The notes under the pieces are model-generated. The model was not told the DNA's origin. It did no database searches and saw nothing but the letters and a program-made list of their open reading frames with translations. 11,267 nt of DNA from Myxococcales bacterium (GTDB lineage Bacteria > Myxococcota_A > Polyangia > Polyangiales > Polyangiaceae). Position numbers and translations under genes: made by a program. The stretch lies in assembly GCA_025362165.1 (NCBI GenBank), contig JANYHY010000138.1, positions 1 to 11,267 of the forward strand, in the 5' to 3' direction. Below, piece by piece: positions 1 through 6,390 of the stretch. Each line of letters opens with the position of its first letter. The stretch's first letter is position 1.

Positions 1-519
1 CGCCGCGAAGAAGCGCGCGCGGTCTGCGTCGTCGAGGTCGGCGATGTCGAACGCTTCCTCTGCGAACCCGTCGATCGCATCACCAGGGCGCGCCACGAGC
101 AAGAAGGAGGGCGATGGCTCCAGGCGCACGAGCTCGAGCGCGACCGCGCGGTCCCAAGAGCCGGGCGTGGGCAACGGGGCGATCACGATCGCTTGGCGCG
201 CACGAGCAGCCTCCAACAGCTGCGTGGCGGCGACAGCAGGATCACCGTCGAGCCTTGGTGCATGGAGACGCGTCGCGACCTCTGACCAAATCGACGTCGC
301 CTCTCCGCCGATCGCACGCAACGACGACAAACCCGCGAGTGTGGCCCTGCGTGCGACGTGTGCGCTCAACGCATGTGCGGCGGCGATCGATGGAGCGCGT
401 GCGACGAGCACTCCAGTGCGCGCAAGGATGGCTTCGTCGAGCGCGGCAAAGCCTCGAGACACGGCGCGAGCGAGCGGCGCTGAGAGCGAGGGATCGCGGG
501 AGATGGCGGGAAAAACCAA
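1..519 (-). CDS. Unrecognised protein, N-terminal part (possible degenerate AAA/STAND-like NTPase domain)
   Basis: The minus-strand frame is open from a TTG at 519 to the left edge (173 codons, no stop), so the gene is cut off at its C-terminus. I do not recognise the family with confidence. The translation reads like the core of an AAA/STAND-type ATPase without a Walker A loop. It has a hydrophobic strand (GVLVARAPS) where the P-loop would be, then a strand ARQAIVIAPLPTPGSWDRA in a Walker-B/sensor position. A sensor-1-like strand SFLLVARPGDAID follows, and then FDIADLDDADRARFFAA, which resembles the 'L..L...ea..ff' helix after the NTPase core of STAND regulators. No GxxxxGK[ST] is visible. 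In-frame stops lie just upstream of 519; a GTG at 460-462 is the next alternative start, and neither has a strong Shine-Dalgarno. It lies 67 bp downstream of the DUF2520 gene on the same strand. Reality of the gene is fairly sure; function is not. Confidence 0.62.
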   Translation of the reverse strand, partial: MVFPAISRDPSLSAPLARAVSRGFAALDEAILARTGVLVARAPSIAAAHALSAHVARRATLAGLSSLRAIGGEATSIWSEVATRLHAPRLDGDPAVAATQLLEAARARQAIVIAPLPTPGSWDRAVALELVRLEPSPSFLLVARPGDAIDGFAEEAFDIADLDDADRARFFAA

Positions 520-557
520 GAATCAAGCTTACCGTCGCACCCCACCCTCAGCAAGGC

Positions 558-575
558 ATTCAGCCCTGAATTATC
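558..575 (-). promoter_or_regulatory. Small palindrome overlapping a possible extended -10 element
   Basis: In the 67-bp gap before the gene at 1-519 there is a 6-bp-stem palindrome (ATTCAG-cc-CTGAAT, 558-571). On the minus strand a TGC-GATAAT string (-10 core at 575-570) looks like an extended -10, but no convincing -35 is placed 17 bp upstream. It could be an internal promoter with an operator-like palindrome, or chance. No U-run follows, so I do not call a terminator. Confidence 0.22.
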
Positions 576-586
576 GCAGAAAACCG

Positions 587-1417
587 TCATTCCGCTGAGC
601 GCGCACGGATCCAGTCACGCAGGGATTTCCACGCCTCGGGTGGTGCCTCGCCAAGTGCCTCTCCGAGCGGAATTTGAGCGCTCACGGCAGCGACATAGAG
701 GGCCGCAGCGTGAGGGACGCGGGCGGAAATCAGCCCAAAAGCGCGATCGACGGCGGACGCGTCGCCGCGCCGGACCGGACCCGTGAGCGCGTCGGGGAAG
801 CCGAGGGCCTCGATGTTGTCAGCGACGCTACGCAGCAAAGGTCCAAGCAGCTTGGGGGCCTCTTGTTCAGGGACATGGGCCGCGCGGAGGAGCTCAGCCC
901 CCATCGCGGCCAAGGCTGCTGCCCCGTTCGCGACGAGGCCCGCGGCGGCGTGATATGCGATCGGATCGAGCCCGCGGATCGTTCGAGGGGTCATCCCAAG
1001 ACGTTTGCCGAGGGCTCTCGCACGCACGCACGCGGTCTTGTCTCCTTGAATGTGAAGATTGCCCCGCGTGAGGCTGGGGAACGACCTCTTCGACGCGAAG
1101 GAGATCATCGGGTGCATCTGCGCGACGCCGGCGCATTGCGGTCGAAGCGGCGCGAGCACCGAAGCGTCGAGCGCACCCGCGACGTGCACGACCACCGCAC
1201 GCGGCTGCAACACAGCTCGCGCAATGATCTCGGCGATGGTCGTCGCGAGCTCGCGATCGCGCACCGCCAACACGACGAAGCTCGCTGCGATGCGCTTCGG
1301 CAGACCCTCGCGCGCAGGTCTTAGTGTGACTTTTACACTTGCGGCACGCAGCGCGTGGGCGAGCGTGCGACCGACCTTCCCCGCGCCAAAGATGAAGACC
1401 GTCTCAGCGCGCGCCAT
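587..1417 (-). CDS. Rossmann-like and DUF2520 domain-containing protein
   Basis: A 276-residue protein. Residues 6-16 (VFIFGAGKVG) form the glycine-rich dinucleotide-binding loop of an NADP-binding Rossmann fold related to ProC/F420-type reductases. The middle part carries the strands VVLAVRD and AVVVHVAGALD. The C-terminal half is helical (from about residue 150, with MTPRTIRGLDPIAYHAAAGLVANG) and matches the DUF2520 helical domain, which resembles the dimerisation domain of pyrroline-5-carboxylate and ketopantoate reductases. The substrate is not established for the family. I chose ATG 1417 because the Rossmann strand follows directly and GAAGGG lies upstream. The frame stays open to 1486, but that extension is Arg/Cys-rich shadow sequence inside nadD. 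The start overlaps the nadD stop by 14 nt, so the two are almost certainly cotranscribed and translationally coupled. DUF2520 genes are often found with cofactor or panC-type genes, so a cofactor-related reductase role is plausible but inferred. Confidence 0.9.
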   Translation of the reverse strand: MARAETVFIFGAGKVGRTLAHALRAASVKVTLRPAREGLPKRIAASFVVLAVRDRELATTIAEIIARAVLQPRAVVVHVAGALDASVLAPLRPQCAGVAQMHPMISFASKRSFPSLTRGNLHIQGDKTACVRARALGKRLGMTPRTIRGLDPIAYHAAAGLVANGAAALAAMGAELLRAAHVPEQEAPKLLGPLLRSVADNIEALGFPDALTGPVRRGDASAVDRAFGLISARVPHAAALYVAAVSAQIPLGEALGEAPPEAWKSLRDWIRARSAE

Positions 1418-1958
1418 ACAGACCCTTCGCGCGGATCTGCTCGAGCACGCCGCGCGGCACGACCTCGCGGAGGGCGTCCCAGTCACCTGCCGCGATCATG
1501 GCGCGCACGTTCGTGCTCGAAATTGCCGGTAAAATAGGCGTGGGAGCGCCGTCCACGTGCACGTTCGCGCGCCCGAGCACGATAGGCGGCGCGAGCTTGA
1601 CGACGTCGTCGTAGCGATGCCACTTCGGCGCGTCGACGAGCACGTCCGCTCCGATCACCAATCGCATCTGCCAATCTGGGTGCTGCGCGCGGAGGTGCTC
1701 GAGCGTCCGCAGCGTGAGGCTCTCGCCGCCGAGCTCCTCCTCCACGCGCGACACCGAGACGCGCGGCAGCCACGCGAGAGCGCTCTCGCACATCGAGACG
1801 CGATCCTCGTAGCTCTCGAGGTTCTTCGCGAACGGATGCTTGAACGTCGGCACGACGAGGAGCTGATCGATCTCGTGCGTCGCGAGCACCATCGTCACGC
1901 AGAGCACGTGAGAGAGGTGCGGCGGGTTGAAGCTGCCTCCGAAGATCGCGACGATCAC
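1404..1958 (-). CDS. nadD: Nicotinate-nucleotide adenylyltransferase
   Basis: A 184-residue cytosolic enzyme of NAD synthesis that transfers AMP from ATP to nicotinate mononucleotide, making deamido-NAD. Residues 6-17 (FGGSFNPPHLSH) are the nucleotidyltransferase signature; the usual HxGH is HLSH here (H14, H17 kept, Gly replaced by Ser). Residues 146-152 (ISSTNVR) are the ISxTxxR motif that binds ATP phosphates. HPFAK (41-45) and the following R53 with M56 fit the NaMN-binding stretch of NadD, and GADVL (103-107) fits the conserved core. Length is on the short side of normal. The start is GTG at 1958, inside a GTGA overlap with the stop of the upstream gene, so its translation is probably coupled. 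Its 3' end overlaps the start of the DUF2520 gene. The Ser in HxSH is conservative and should not abolish activity, since both histidines remain. Confidence 0.93.
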   Translation of the reverse strand: MIVAIFGGSFNPPHLSHVLCVTMVLATHEIDQLLVVPTFKHPFAKNLESYEDRVSMCESALAWLPRVSVSRVEEELGGESLTLRTLEHLRAQHPDWQMRLVIGADVLVDAPKWHRYDDVVKLAPPIVLGRANVHVDGAPTPILPAISSTNVRAMIAAGDWDALREVVPRGVLEQIRAKGLYGAR

Positions 1959-2566
1959 GAGCTGCTCTGTACCCGCATTTTCGTGGTCTTGGGGAGCGCG
2001 ACTTGCTCTTGATGGATCGCGCGCTCAGCGGTGTCGTAGATCGTCACGCTCGCGGCGCCGTCTCCTTCGGCGAGGAGCATGGTGCCCCCAGTCTCTCCAA
2101 GCGGCCCAGGTGTGAGGAAGGTGCGCGAGCCGATCCCCTTCACGAGAGGGCCAGGGCTCTTGCCATAGATCACGAGGCTCGCGGCGAAGATGTCCTCTTC
2201 GTCCAGCGACGCTTTGTCGAAGGTGATCACCGCGACGCGATCTCCGATCATCTCGACCGTGCGCAGCACTCGCTCTGGCAAGCTCATGAGACAGCGGAGA
2301 GAGAGGCGCTTGCGCTCACTCACGACGTAGGCGTCGATCTTCTCGGGTCCACCCCAGAGCGCGACGTCCGCTGCCCGCCGCCAAGCGCCCTCGTCCGTCG
2401 GATCGTCGCCCACGAGGCGAGCCGCCCACGAAGCCACGCATCGATCGAGCGCCCCGTCGTCTCCGAGATAGATGACGCGCGATGCCTTCTCGCTCACGAG
2501 CAAGAAATCCGCGGCCCGCTCGAGGCGCGTCTGATCTTCGCAGGGACCAAGGAAGCCAATTCTCAT
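1955..2566 (-). CDS. Metallophosphoesterase-fold protein, metal site degenerate (probable pseudoenzyme)
   Basis: A 203-residue protein opening the nadD operon. The layout follows the small YfcE/MJ0936-type phosphodiesterases. There is a first strand at residues 1-7 (MRIGFLG), then VIYLGDDGALD (31-41) in the place of the GDxxD motif. Next are the strand RVAVITFDKA (110-119), the strand LVIYGKSPGP (131-140) where the family has GHTHxP, and LTPGPLG (151-157) where it has NPGS. The first motif DxH is absent (GPCEDQ follows the strand) and both histidines of GHTH are lost (GKSP). Most of the dinuclear metal ligands are therefore missing and a hydrolase function is unlikely. The assignment rests on motif spacing and is moderate. 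The stop overlaps the nadD GTG start (GTGA), which suggests a role tied to NAD synthesis or simply coupled expression. ATG 2566 is the natural start; no clear Shine-Dalgarno precedes it. Confidence 0.72.
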   Translation of the reverse strand: MRIGFLGPCEDQTRLERAADFLLVSEKASRVIYLGDDGALDRCVASWAARLVGDDPTDEGAWRRAADVALWGGPEKIDAYVVSERKRLSLRCLMSLPERVLRTVEMIGDRVAVITFDKASLDEEDIFAASLVIYGKSPGPLVKGIGSRTFLTPGPLGETGGTMLLAEGDGAASVTIYDTAERAIHQEQVALPKTTKMRVQSSS

Positions 2567-2600
2567 GACGAGCCGTCAAACACGGGAGACCAACAGCCAG

Positions 2601-2627
2601 TGTCTAACCCTCCTCCCGCAAAGTCAA
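2601..2627 (-). promoter_or_regulatory. Weak candidate sigma-70-type promoter for the nadD operon
   Basis: In the gap before 2566, the minus strand has TTGACT (2627-2622) and TAGACA (2606-2601) separated by 15 bp. The spacing is short and the -10 is poor, so this is only a candidate. The same gap must also serve the divergent oxidoreductase gene, for which I see no clear promoter. Confidence 0.2.
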
Positions 2628-2657
2628 AGGGCGCGGGCTGTGGTATCCACCGTGCTG

Positions 2658-3917
2658 ATGCCGCGAGTCGAGCGCGACGACCACGAGGTTCGTGATCATG
2701 TTCGGTTCACGTTCGACGGCGAGGAGATCGTCGCCATGCGAGGCGAGCCGCTGGCGAGCGCGATCGTCGCGGCGGGTACGTTGGCGATCGCTCGCAGTCC
2801 CAAGTTCCATCGGCCGCGCGGTCCTGCGTGCTTCCGGTCTGCGTGCGACGGGTGCCTCGCGCGCGTGAATGGCTCGCCGAACATCATGACGTGCATGACG
2901 CCGGCTCGAGGCGGCGAGGTCGTCGAGTCCCAGAACACACTCGGCCCGCGCAACATGGATCTGCTGCGGTTGACGGACTGGTTCTTCCCCGAGGGATTCA
3001 ATCACCACGAGCTGTTCGCGGGGGTCGTCGGCGTGCAGAAGGTGATGCAAATCTTCGCGCGCAGGATCGCGGGGCTGGGCAAGCTTCCGAACGAACACAA
3101 GGCTCCGCGCCCAGCGAAGCGCGTCGAGGTGGACGTGCTCGTGGTGGGCGGCGGCCCGAGCGGGCTCGCGATCGCTTCACGGTTGGCCGAGGCGGGCAGG
3201 GACGTATGGATCGCGGACGATGGCGTCAGCTTCGGCGGCTCTGCGAGCGCGCTGCCAGGTCGCACGTTCAAGGCTGTTTTAAGCCGCTTCGAGGCGATCC
3301 GCGATCGCGTGCAGTTGCACCTTGGCTCTACGATCCTAGGCACGTTCGGCGACGATCTCTTGCTCGTCACGCCACAAGAGACGCTCGTCATCCACGCGCG
3401 CGACGTCATCCTCGCGACCGGCGCGCATGACGGTGTGCTCGCATTCGAAGGCAACGATCTGCCTGGTGTGATGAGCGCGCGCGCTGCGTGCGTGATGCTG
3501 CGCTGGGGCGCGGTGCCAGGCTCGCGAGTGATCGTCGTCGTCCCCGAGGGTGGTGGTCCCTTCGGTGAGGCGTACGCTCGCGCGCTCGAGGGCGTAGACA
3601 CGGTCGACGTGCGGGTGGTCAAGGGTGAACCCACGAAGGCCTCGGGGACGAACCGCGTCAAGAGCGTAACGCTCGCGACCGGCGCCACGCACACGGGCGA
3701 CGCCGTGTTGATCGACGCACCTCGAGCCCCCAGCTACGAGCTGGGCGAACAGCTCGGAGCCAAGATCGTGCACGAGCCACACGGCTTCGTGATCAAGGCT
3801 GAAAATGGCCGGATCAGAGACGGCGTGTGGGCAACAGGAGAAGTGACCAACGTGCCACTTTCACTCGCAGCGATCGAAGCGGACTCGGACAAAGTCTTCG
3901 CCGCGATGAATGCTTGA
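2658..3917 (+). CDS. Fused [2Fe-2S]/FAD-dependent oxidoreductase, sarcosine oxidase alpha/HcnAB-like
   Basis: A 419-residue protein counted from ATG 2658. Residues 14-90 form a Fer2_4 ferredoxin-like domain (VRFTFDG, then HRPRGPAC) with four cysteines, C58, C63, C66 and C79, in the C-x4-C-x2-C-x12-C order for a plant-type [2Fe-2S] cluster. Residues 100-144 match the linker seen in heterotetrameric sarcosine oxidase alpha (DWFFPEGFNHHELF, ending IAGLGKLP). Residues 158-172 (VDVLVVGGGPSGLAI) are the FAD-binding Rossmann loop. Later landmarks are VILATGAHDG, FEGNDLPGVMSA and a C-terminal VWATGEV that closes the FAD site. The family oxidises amines or amino acids (sarcosine, octopine, glycine to HCN). 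This copy ends right after the FAD domain. It lacks the C-terminal BFD-like cysteines of HcnB and the aminomethyltransferase half of SoxA. The frame opens earlier, at 2565, but that overlaps the divergent gene and reads as non-homologous sequence. The substrate cannot be read from the sequence. It converges on ccmB with a 4-bp gap. Confidence 0.87.
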   Translation: MPRVERDDHEVRDHVRFTFDGEEIVAMRGEPLASAIVAAGTLAIARSPKFHRPRGPACFRSACDGCLARVNGSPNIMTCMTPARGGEVVESQNTLGPRNMDLLRLTDWFFPEGFNHHELFAGVVGVQKVMQIFARRIAGLGKLPNEHKAPRPAKRVEVDVLVVGGGPSGLAIASRLAEAGRDVWIADDGVSFGGSASALPGRTFKAVLSRFEAIRDRVQLHLGSTILGTFGDDLLLVTPQETLVIHARDVILATGAHDGVLAFEGNDLPGVMSARAACVMLRWGAVPGSRVIVVVPEGGGPFGEAYARALEGVDTVDVRVVKGEPTKASGTNRVKSVTLATGATHTGDAVLIDAPRAPSYELGEQLGAKIVHEPHGFVIKAENGRIRDGVWATGEVTNVPLSLAAIEADSDKVFAAMNA

Positions 3918-3921
3918 CGCG

Positions 3922-4620
3922 TCACTCGTCGACGAGCGAGCCGAACATCGTGAGGCCTCCCAGGAGCGCGATCACGTCGAACACGAGCAACAGGATGATG
4001 TAGTCGCTGACCTCTGCGAGCGTGGCGCCTTGCAGGAGCTCGCGCGTCGCGGCCACTCCAGAGATCAGCGTGGGTGAGAGCAGCGGAAACAGCACGGTCG
4101 CCAGCGCCAGATCACGGGCGCGCGTGCGGACCGTCATCGCGCCGAAGAGCGTGCCCATCGCTGCGACGCCGATCGTGCCGAGCATCAACAGCAGCGCGAC
4201 CTGAGGGCCGACAACGAGTAGCTCCACGTGCAGCACCAGCGCGACGACCGGCAGCACGACGAGCTCGATCGCCGTCACGAACAAGAACACGCCTGCGGCC
4301 TTGCCCAAGAACAGCGCACCGCGCGGCAGCGGCGCCGTCAACAGGCCCACGAAGCAAGAGTCCTCGCGCTCTCTCTGCCACGTACGTCCGAGGGCCAGCA
4401 CGCTCGCGAACGCGACGCTCAACCAAAGCGTGCCCGGGGCCACGCGGATCGTCGTCGAAGGACCTGTGGCGTAGGCGACCGAGGCCAACAACGCGACGAG
4501 CACACCGAAGAAGCCCGCGGTCGTCACGATCTCACGTGTTCGAAGCTCGATCGTGAGGTCCTTCCTGAGGACCGTCCACATCGCGGCAGCGAATCCAGGT
4601 GCTCTCTTGGGCTCACTCAT
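3922..4620 (-). CDS. ccmB: Heme exporter protein CcmB (cytochrome c maturation ABC permease)
   Basis: A 232-residue integral membrane protein with about six hydrophobic segments and the CcmB signature. It begins with an N-terminal VLRKDLTIELRTRE amphipathic stretch before the first membrane segment. Then comes APGTLWLSVAFASVLALGR, then the loop EREDSCFVGLLTAPLPRGAL followed by LGKAAGVF. This loop is where the family has 'edG.ldgLllsPlp..al..GK'. CcmB forms the membrane part of the CcmA/CcmB transporter that works with CcmC, CcmD and CcmE to deliver heme for c-type cytochrome maturation. I chose ATG 4620; the frame extends to 4695, but the extra 25 residues are not membrane- or family-like. 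The gene stands alone: its upstream neighbour is divergent, its downstream neighbour convergent, and no ccmA, ccmC or ccmE is in the window. A general ABC-2 permease is the alternative, but the loop motifs favour CcmB. Confidence 0.88.
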   Translation of the reverse strand: MSEPKRAPGFAAAMWTVLRKDLTIELRTREIVTTAGFFGVLVALLASVAYATGPSTTIRVAPGTLWLSVAFASVLALGRTWQREREDSCFVGLLTAPLPRGALFLGKAAGVFLFVTAIELVVLPVVALVLHVELLVVGPQVALLLMLGTIGVAAMGTLFGAMTVRTRARDLALATVLFPLLSPTLISGVAATRELLQGATLAEVSDYIILLLVFDVIALLGGLTMFGSLVDE

Positions 4621-4621
4621 C

Positions 4622-4649
4622 TTGACCGGGATCGTGGCCTCGGTAACGT
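4622..4649 (+). promoter_or_regulatory. Candidate promoter for the ATP-grasp/GNAT unit
   Basis: The 76-bp gap between ccmB and the ATP-grasp gene carries TTGACC (4622-4627) and, 16 bp later, TAACGT (4644-4649). The -35 is good and the -10 poor. A small inverted repeat (GCCGAG at 4664-4669, CTCGGC at 4678-4683, 8-nt loop) lies between this and the start codon and could be an operator or chance. The same gap must hold the ccmB promoter on the other strand, which I cannot place. Confidence 0.22.
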
Positions 4650-4696
4650 GTTCGCGAGGAAGCGCCGAGCCTACTCGCTCGGCCAAACTTTGCACA

Positions 4697-5743
4697 ATGA
4701 TGAGGACACGCGTCGCGGTTCTCTACAACGTCGACTTCGGTGAAGCATCGGTCGTAGAGGATCCAGGACACGCTGCGCGCGCGGACGTCGCACACGTGGC
4801 AGCGGAGATCGCCGGAGCCCTGAGCGACGCCGCTCACGAGGTCTTCCTCGTCCCGGTCACGGCTGATCTCTGCGAGATGCGAGATCGCCTCGTGGAGCTC
4901 GCGCCCGACTGCGTCTTCAACCTCTGCGAGTCGATCGCTCGCGACGCTAGGCTCGAATCTGCCGTCGCGCTCGTGCTGGATCTGATGGGTGTATCTTACA
5001 CTGGTTCGTCGCCCGAAGCGTTGGGACGCGCGCTCTACAAGGACCGCGTGAAAGCCGCGCTCTCCGCGGCTGGCGTCCCGACCCCTGCGTCGTGCGTGAT
5101 GTCTCGCGCGAGCGATCCTTTTTCTCTCGCGTACCCCGTGATCGTCAAGCCAGTGCGCGAAGACGGCTCGGCAGGCATCGCGTCGGCGAGCGTGGTGTCA
5201 TGCGAACAGGAGCTGCGCGCGCGTGTCGATCACGTGATCCGCGCGTTCGATCAGCCATGCATCGTCGAGGAGTTCATCCATGGGCGCGAGCTCAACGTCG
5301 CGCTCGTCGGTCATCCCGTCGCGCGCGTGCTGCCGCTCAGCGAGATCGATTTCGGCGCTCTGCCGCAGGGCTCGCCGCGCATCGTCTCGTACGAAGCCAA
5401 GTGGTCGCCTGGCTCCGAAGCGGATCTCGGCACGCGCCCAGTCCTGCACCCAGACCTCTCGCCGTCTCTCGCTGCCAAAGTTCGCCGCGTCGCGCAGGAC
5501 GCATTCCGTGTCGTCGGACTTCGAGACTATGGTCGCGTAGACGTGCGCCTCTCGGCCTCCGGAGTGCCGTACGTGATCGACGTCAACCCCAACTGCGATC
5601 TCTCCCGCAACGCAGGCCTCGCGCGCGCCGCCGCGGCGGTCGGCGTCGAGTATCACGCGCTGGTTCGTCTCATCGTCCGCTACGCGCTCAAGCGCAAACA
5701 GCTCAAATCACAGCCAAAAACAGCCAAATTGAGGCGCGCTTGA
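4697..5743 (+). CDS. ATP-grasp ligase, D-alanine-D-alanine ligase-like
   Basis: A 348-residue ATP-grasp enzyme. The N-terminal lobe starts RVAVLYN and includes CVFNLCES (Ddl: 'vFnl.eg'). Then YTGSSPEALGRALYKD leads into the ATP-grasp core. YPVIVKPVREDGSAGI carries the ATP-binding lysine and small loop. IVEEFIHGRELNVALVG and the following YEAKW match Ddl motifs. The C-terminal YGRVDVRL and VIDVNPNCDLSRNAGL form the metal-binding end. The last motif differs from true Ddl: the family's EVNTxPGMTxxS is DVNPNCDLS here. That makes it a Ddl-like carboxylate-amine ligase, probably not the peptidoglycan enzyme. It should join a carboxylate to an amine through an acyl-phosphate; the substrates are unknown. 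Two adjacent ATGs (4697 and 4700) are possible starts; the open frame upstream runs into ccmB and is not family-like. It is followed at once by a GNAT gene with a TTGA overlap. Confidence 0.9.
   Translation: MMRTRVAVLYNVDFGEASVVEDPGHAARADVAHVAAEIAGALSDAAHEVFLVPVTADLCEMRDRLVELAPDCVFNLCESIARDARLESAVALVLDLMGVSYTGSSPEALGRALYKDRVKAALSAAGVPTPASCVMSRASDPFSLAYPVIVKPVREDGSAGIASASVVSCEQELRARVDHVIRAFDQPCIVEEFIHGRELNVALVGHPVARVLPLSEIDFGALPQGSPRIVSYEAKWSPGSEADLGTRPVLHPDLSPSLAAKVRRVAQDAFRVVGLRDYGRVDVRLSASGVPYVIDVNPNCDLSRNAGLARAAAAVGVEYHALVRLIVRYALKRKQLKSQPKTAKLRRA
5731..5734 (+). promoter_or_regulatory. Ribosome binding site that fixes the GNAT start
   Basis: GAGG lies 5 nt before the TTG at 5740, inside the last codons of the ATP-grasp gene. 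It supports TTG as the real GNAT start. The in-frame opening from 5092 is only shadow sequence. Confidence 0.7.
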
Positions 5744-6243
5744 GCGAGCTCCGCCCCGCCGCACGAAGACACCGCGCGGCCCTCCTACAATTGGTGCAGA
5801 GTACACACGAGTTCTCCGCGGACGAGCGCATCGTCGCCATGGAGCTCATCGACACAGCGCTCGGTGTCTCAGTACAAACCGGCACAGAGACCAGCGCCGC
5901 CGAGACCGCGGACTATCGCGTCATCGTCTGCGAAGAGGGCGACGCCGTCCTCGGCTACGTATGCTTCGGACCCACCCCCATGACCGAGGGCACATGGGAT
6001 CTGTATTGGATCGCCGTCGCGGAGCGAGCGCGCAAGCACGGCGTCGGCCGGAGGCTCATCGACCAAATGATGCGCGAGCTCGTGTCGCTTCGAGCGCGCC
6101 TTGTTCGTGTGGAGACCAGCGGCCAGCCTGCCTACGCCGCCACGCGCGCCTTCTACGACCGCACGACGTTCGAGGTCGTCGCCACGATCCGAGATTTCTA
6201 TCGGACAGGCGACGACCTCGTCGTCTACGGAAAATATCTCTAG
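5740..6243 (+). CDS. GNAT family N-acetyltransferase, partner of the ATP-grasp ligase
   Basis: A 167-residue acetyl-CoA-dependent acetyltransferase starting at TTG 5740, which shares bases with the ATP-grasp stop (TTGA). The N-terminus SELRPAARRHRAALLQLV is the usual first strand and helix. DYRVIVCEEGDAVLGYVCFG (58-77) gives strands 2-4. TWDLYWIAVAERARKHGVGRR (85-105) is motif A, with the pyrophosphate-binding RKHGVG loop at 98-103. VRVETSG and YAATRAFYDRTTFEVVA form the motif-B end, and a C-terminal DFYRTGDDLVVYGKYL closes the fold. The phrase CFGPTPMTEGTWDLYWIAV is typical of a GNAT subfamily I recall next to Ddl-like ATP-grasp genes, though I could not check this. Acetylation of the ATP-grasp product or its substrate is therefore a reasonable inference. 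The TAG stop lies inside the first CTAGTAC repeat of the 6240-6408 array. Confidence 0.9.
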   Translation: MSELRPAARRHRAALLQLVQSTHEFSADERIVAMELIDTALGVSVQTGTETSAAETADYRVIVCEEGDAVLGYVCFGPTPMTEGTWDLYWIAVAERARKHGVGRRLIDQMMRELVSLRARLVRVETSGQPAYAATRAFYDRTTFEVVATIRDFYRTGDDLVVYGKYL

Positions 6244-6288
6244 TACCGCGACACAGTGGAATGGACCGATTGAGCTGTTGAGTACTAG

Positions 6289-6310
6289 GAAATCGGCGGG
6301 AGCTGATTTC
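6289..6310. repeat. Inverted repeat GAAATC...GATTTC
   Basis: A perfect 6-bp stem (6289-6294 with 6305-6310) around a 10-nt loop. It starts immediately after the second heptamer of the array. Confidence 0.55.
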
Positions 6311-6320
6311 GGGGGCAAAA

Positions 6321-6335
6321 GGGGGCGGAGCCCCC
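6321..6335. terminator. Strong G/C hairpin, possible bidirectional terminator or REP-like core
   Basis: GGGGGC (6321-6326), loop GGA, GCCCCC (6330-6335): a perfect 6-bp G/C stem. A further GGGGGC copy lies just upstream at 6311-6316. It sits between convergent genes, so termination is sensible, but no T-run follows on either strand. Short G/C-block hairpins of this kind are also typical cores of REP-like elements. Confidence 0.45.
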
Positions 6336-6370
6336 GGGACCGTCTAGTACCTCGGCGTAGCGGAGCTGCG

Positions 6371-6390
6371 GAATTCGACCTGTCGAATTC
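6371..6390. repeat. Hairpin GAATTCGA-CCTG-TCGAATTC
   Basis: A perfect 8-bp stem with a 4-nt loop, nested inside the 11-bp inverted pair at 6344-6354/6398-6408. Together they could extrude as a cruciform of about 65 bp. Confidence 0.7.

Noticed and set aside
44..598. Plus-strand open frames at 44-598 and 114-569
   Set aside because: They are antisense to the minus-strand frame at 1-519, which reads as a folded protein. The plus frames are Arg/Ser/Ala-rich without any recognisable motif and have no ribosome site.
1418..1486. N-terminal extension of the DUF2520 gene to 1486
   Set aside because: The extra 23 residues lie inside nadD, are Arg/Ser/Cys-rich and precede a Rossmann strand that naturally starts just after ATG 1417.
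2565..2657. Longer start of the oxidoreductase at 2565
   Set aside because: It would overlap the start of the divergent gene and add 31 residues that look like non-coding translation; the ferredoxin domain begins well after ATG 2658.
3925..3936. Perfect palindrome CTCGTCGACGAG at the ccmB 3' end
   Set aside because: It encodes the last ccmB codons (Leu-Val-Asp-Glu) and is explained by GC-rich codon use; no T-run for a terminator.
5092..5739. Upstream part of the open frame that contains the GNAT gene
   Set aside because: It is Arg-rich shadow sequence over the ATP-grasp gene. The GAGG plus TTG at 5740 gives a complete GNAT domain.
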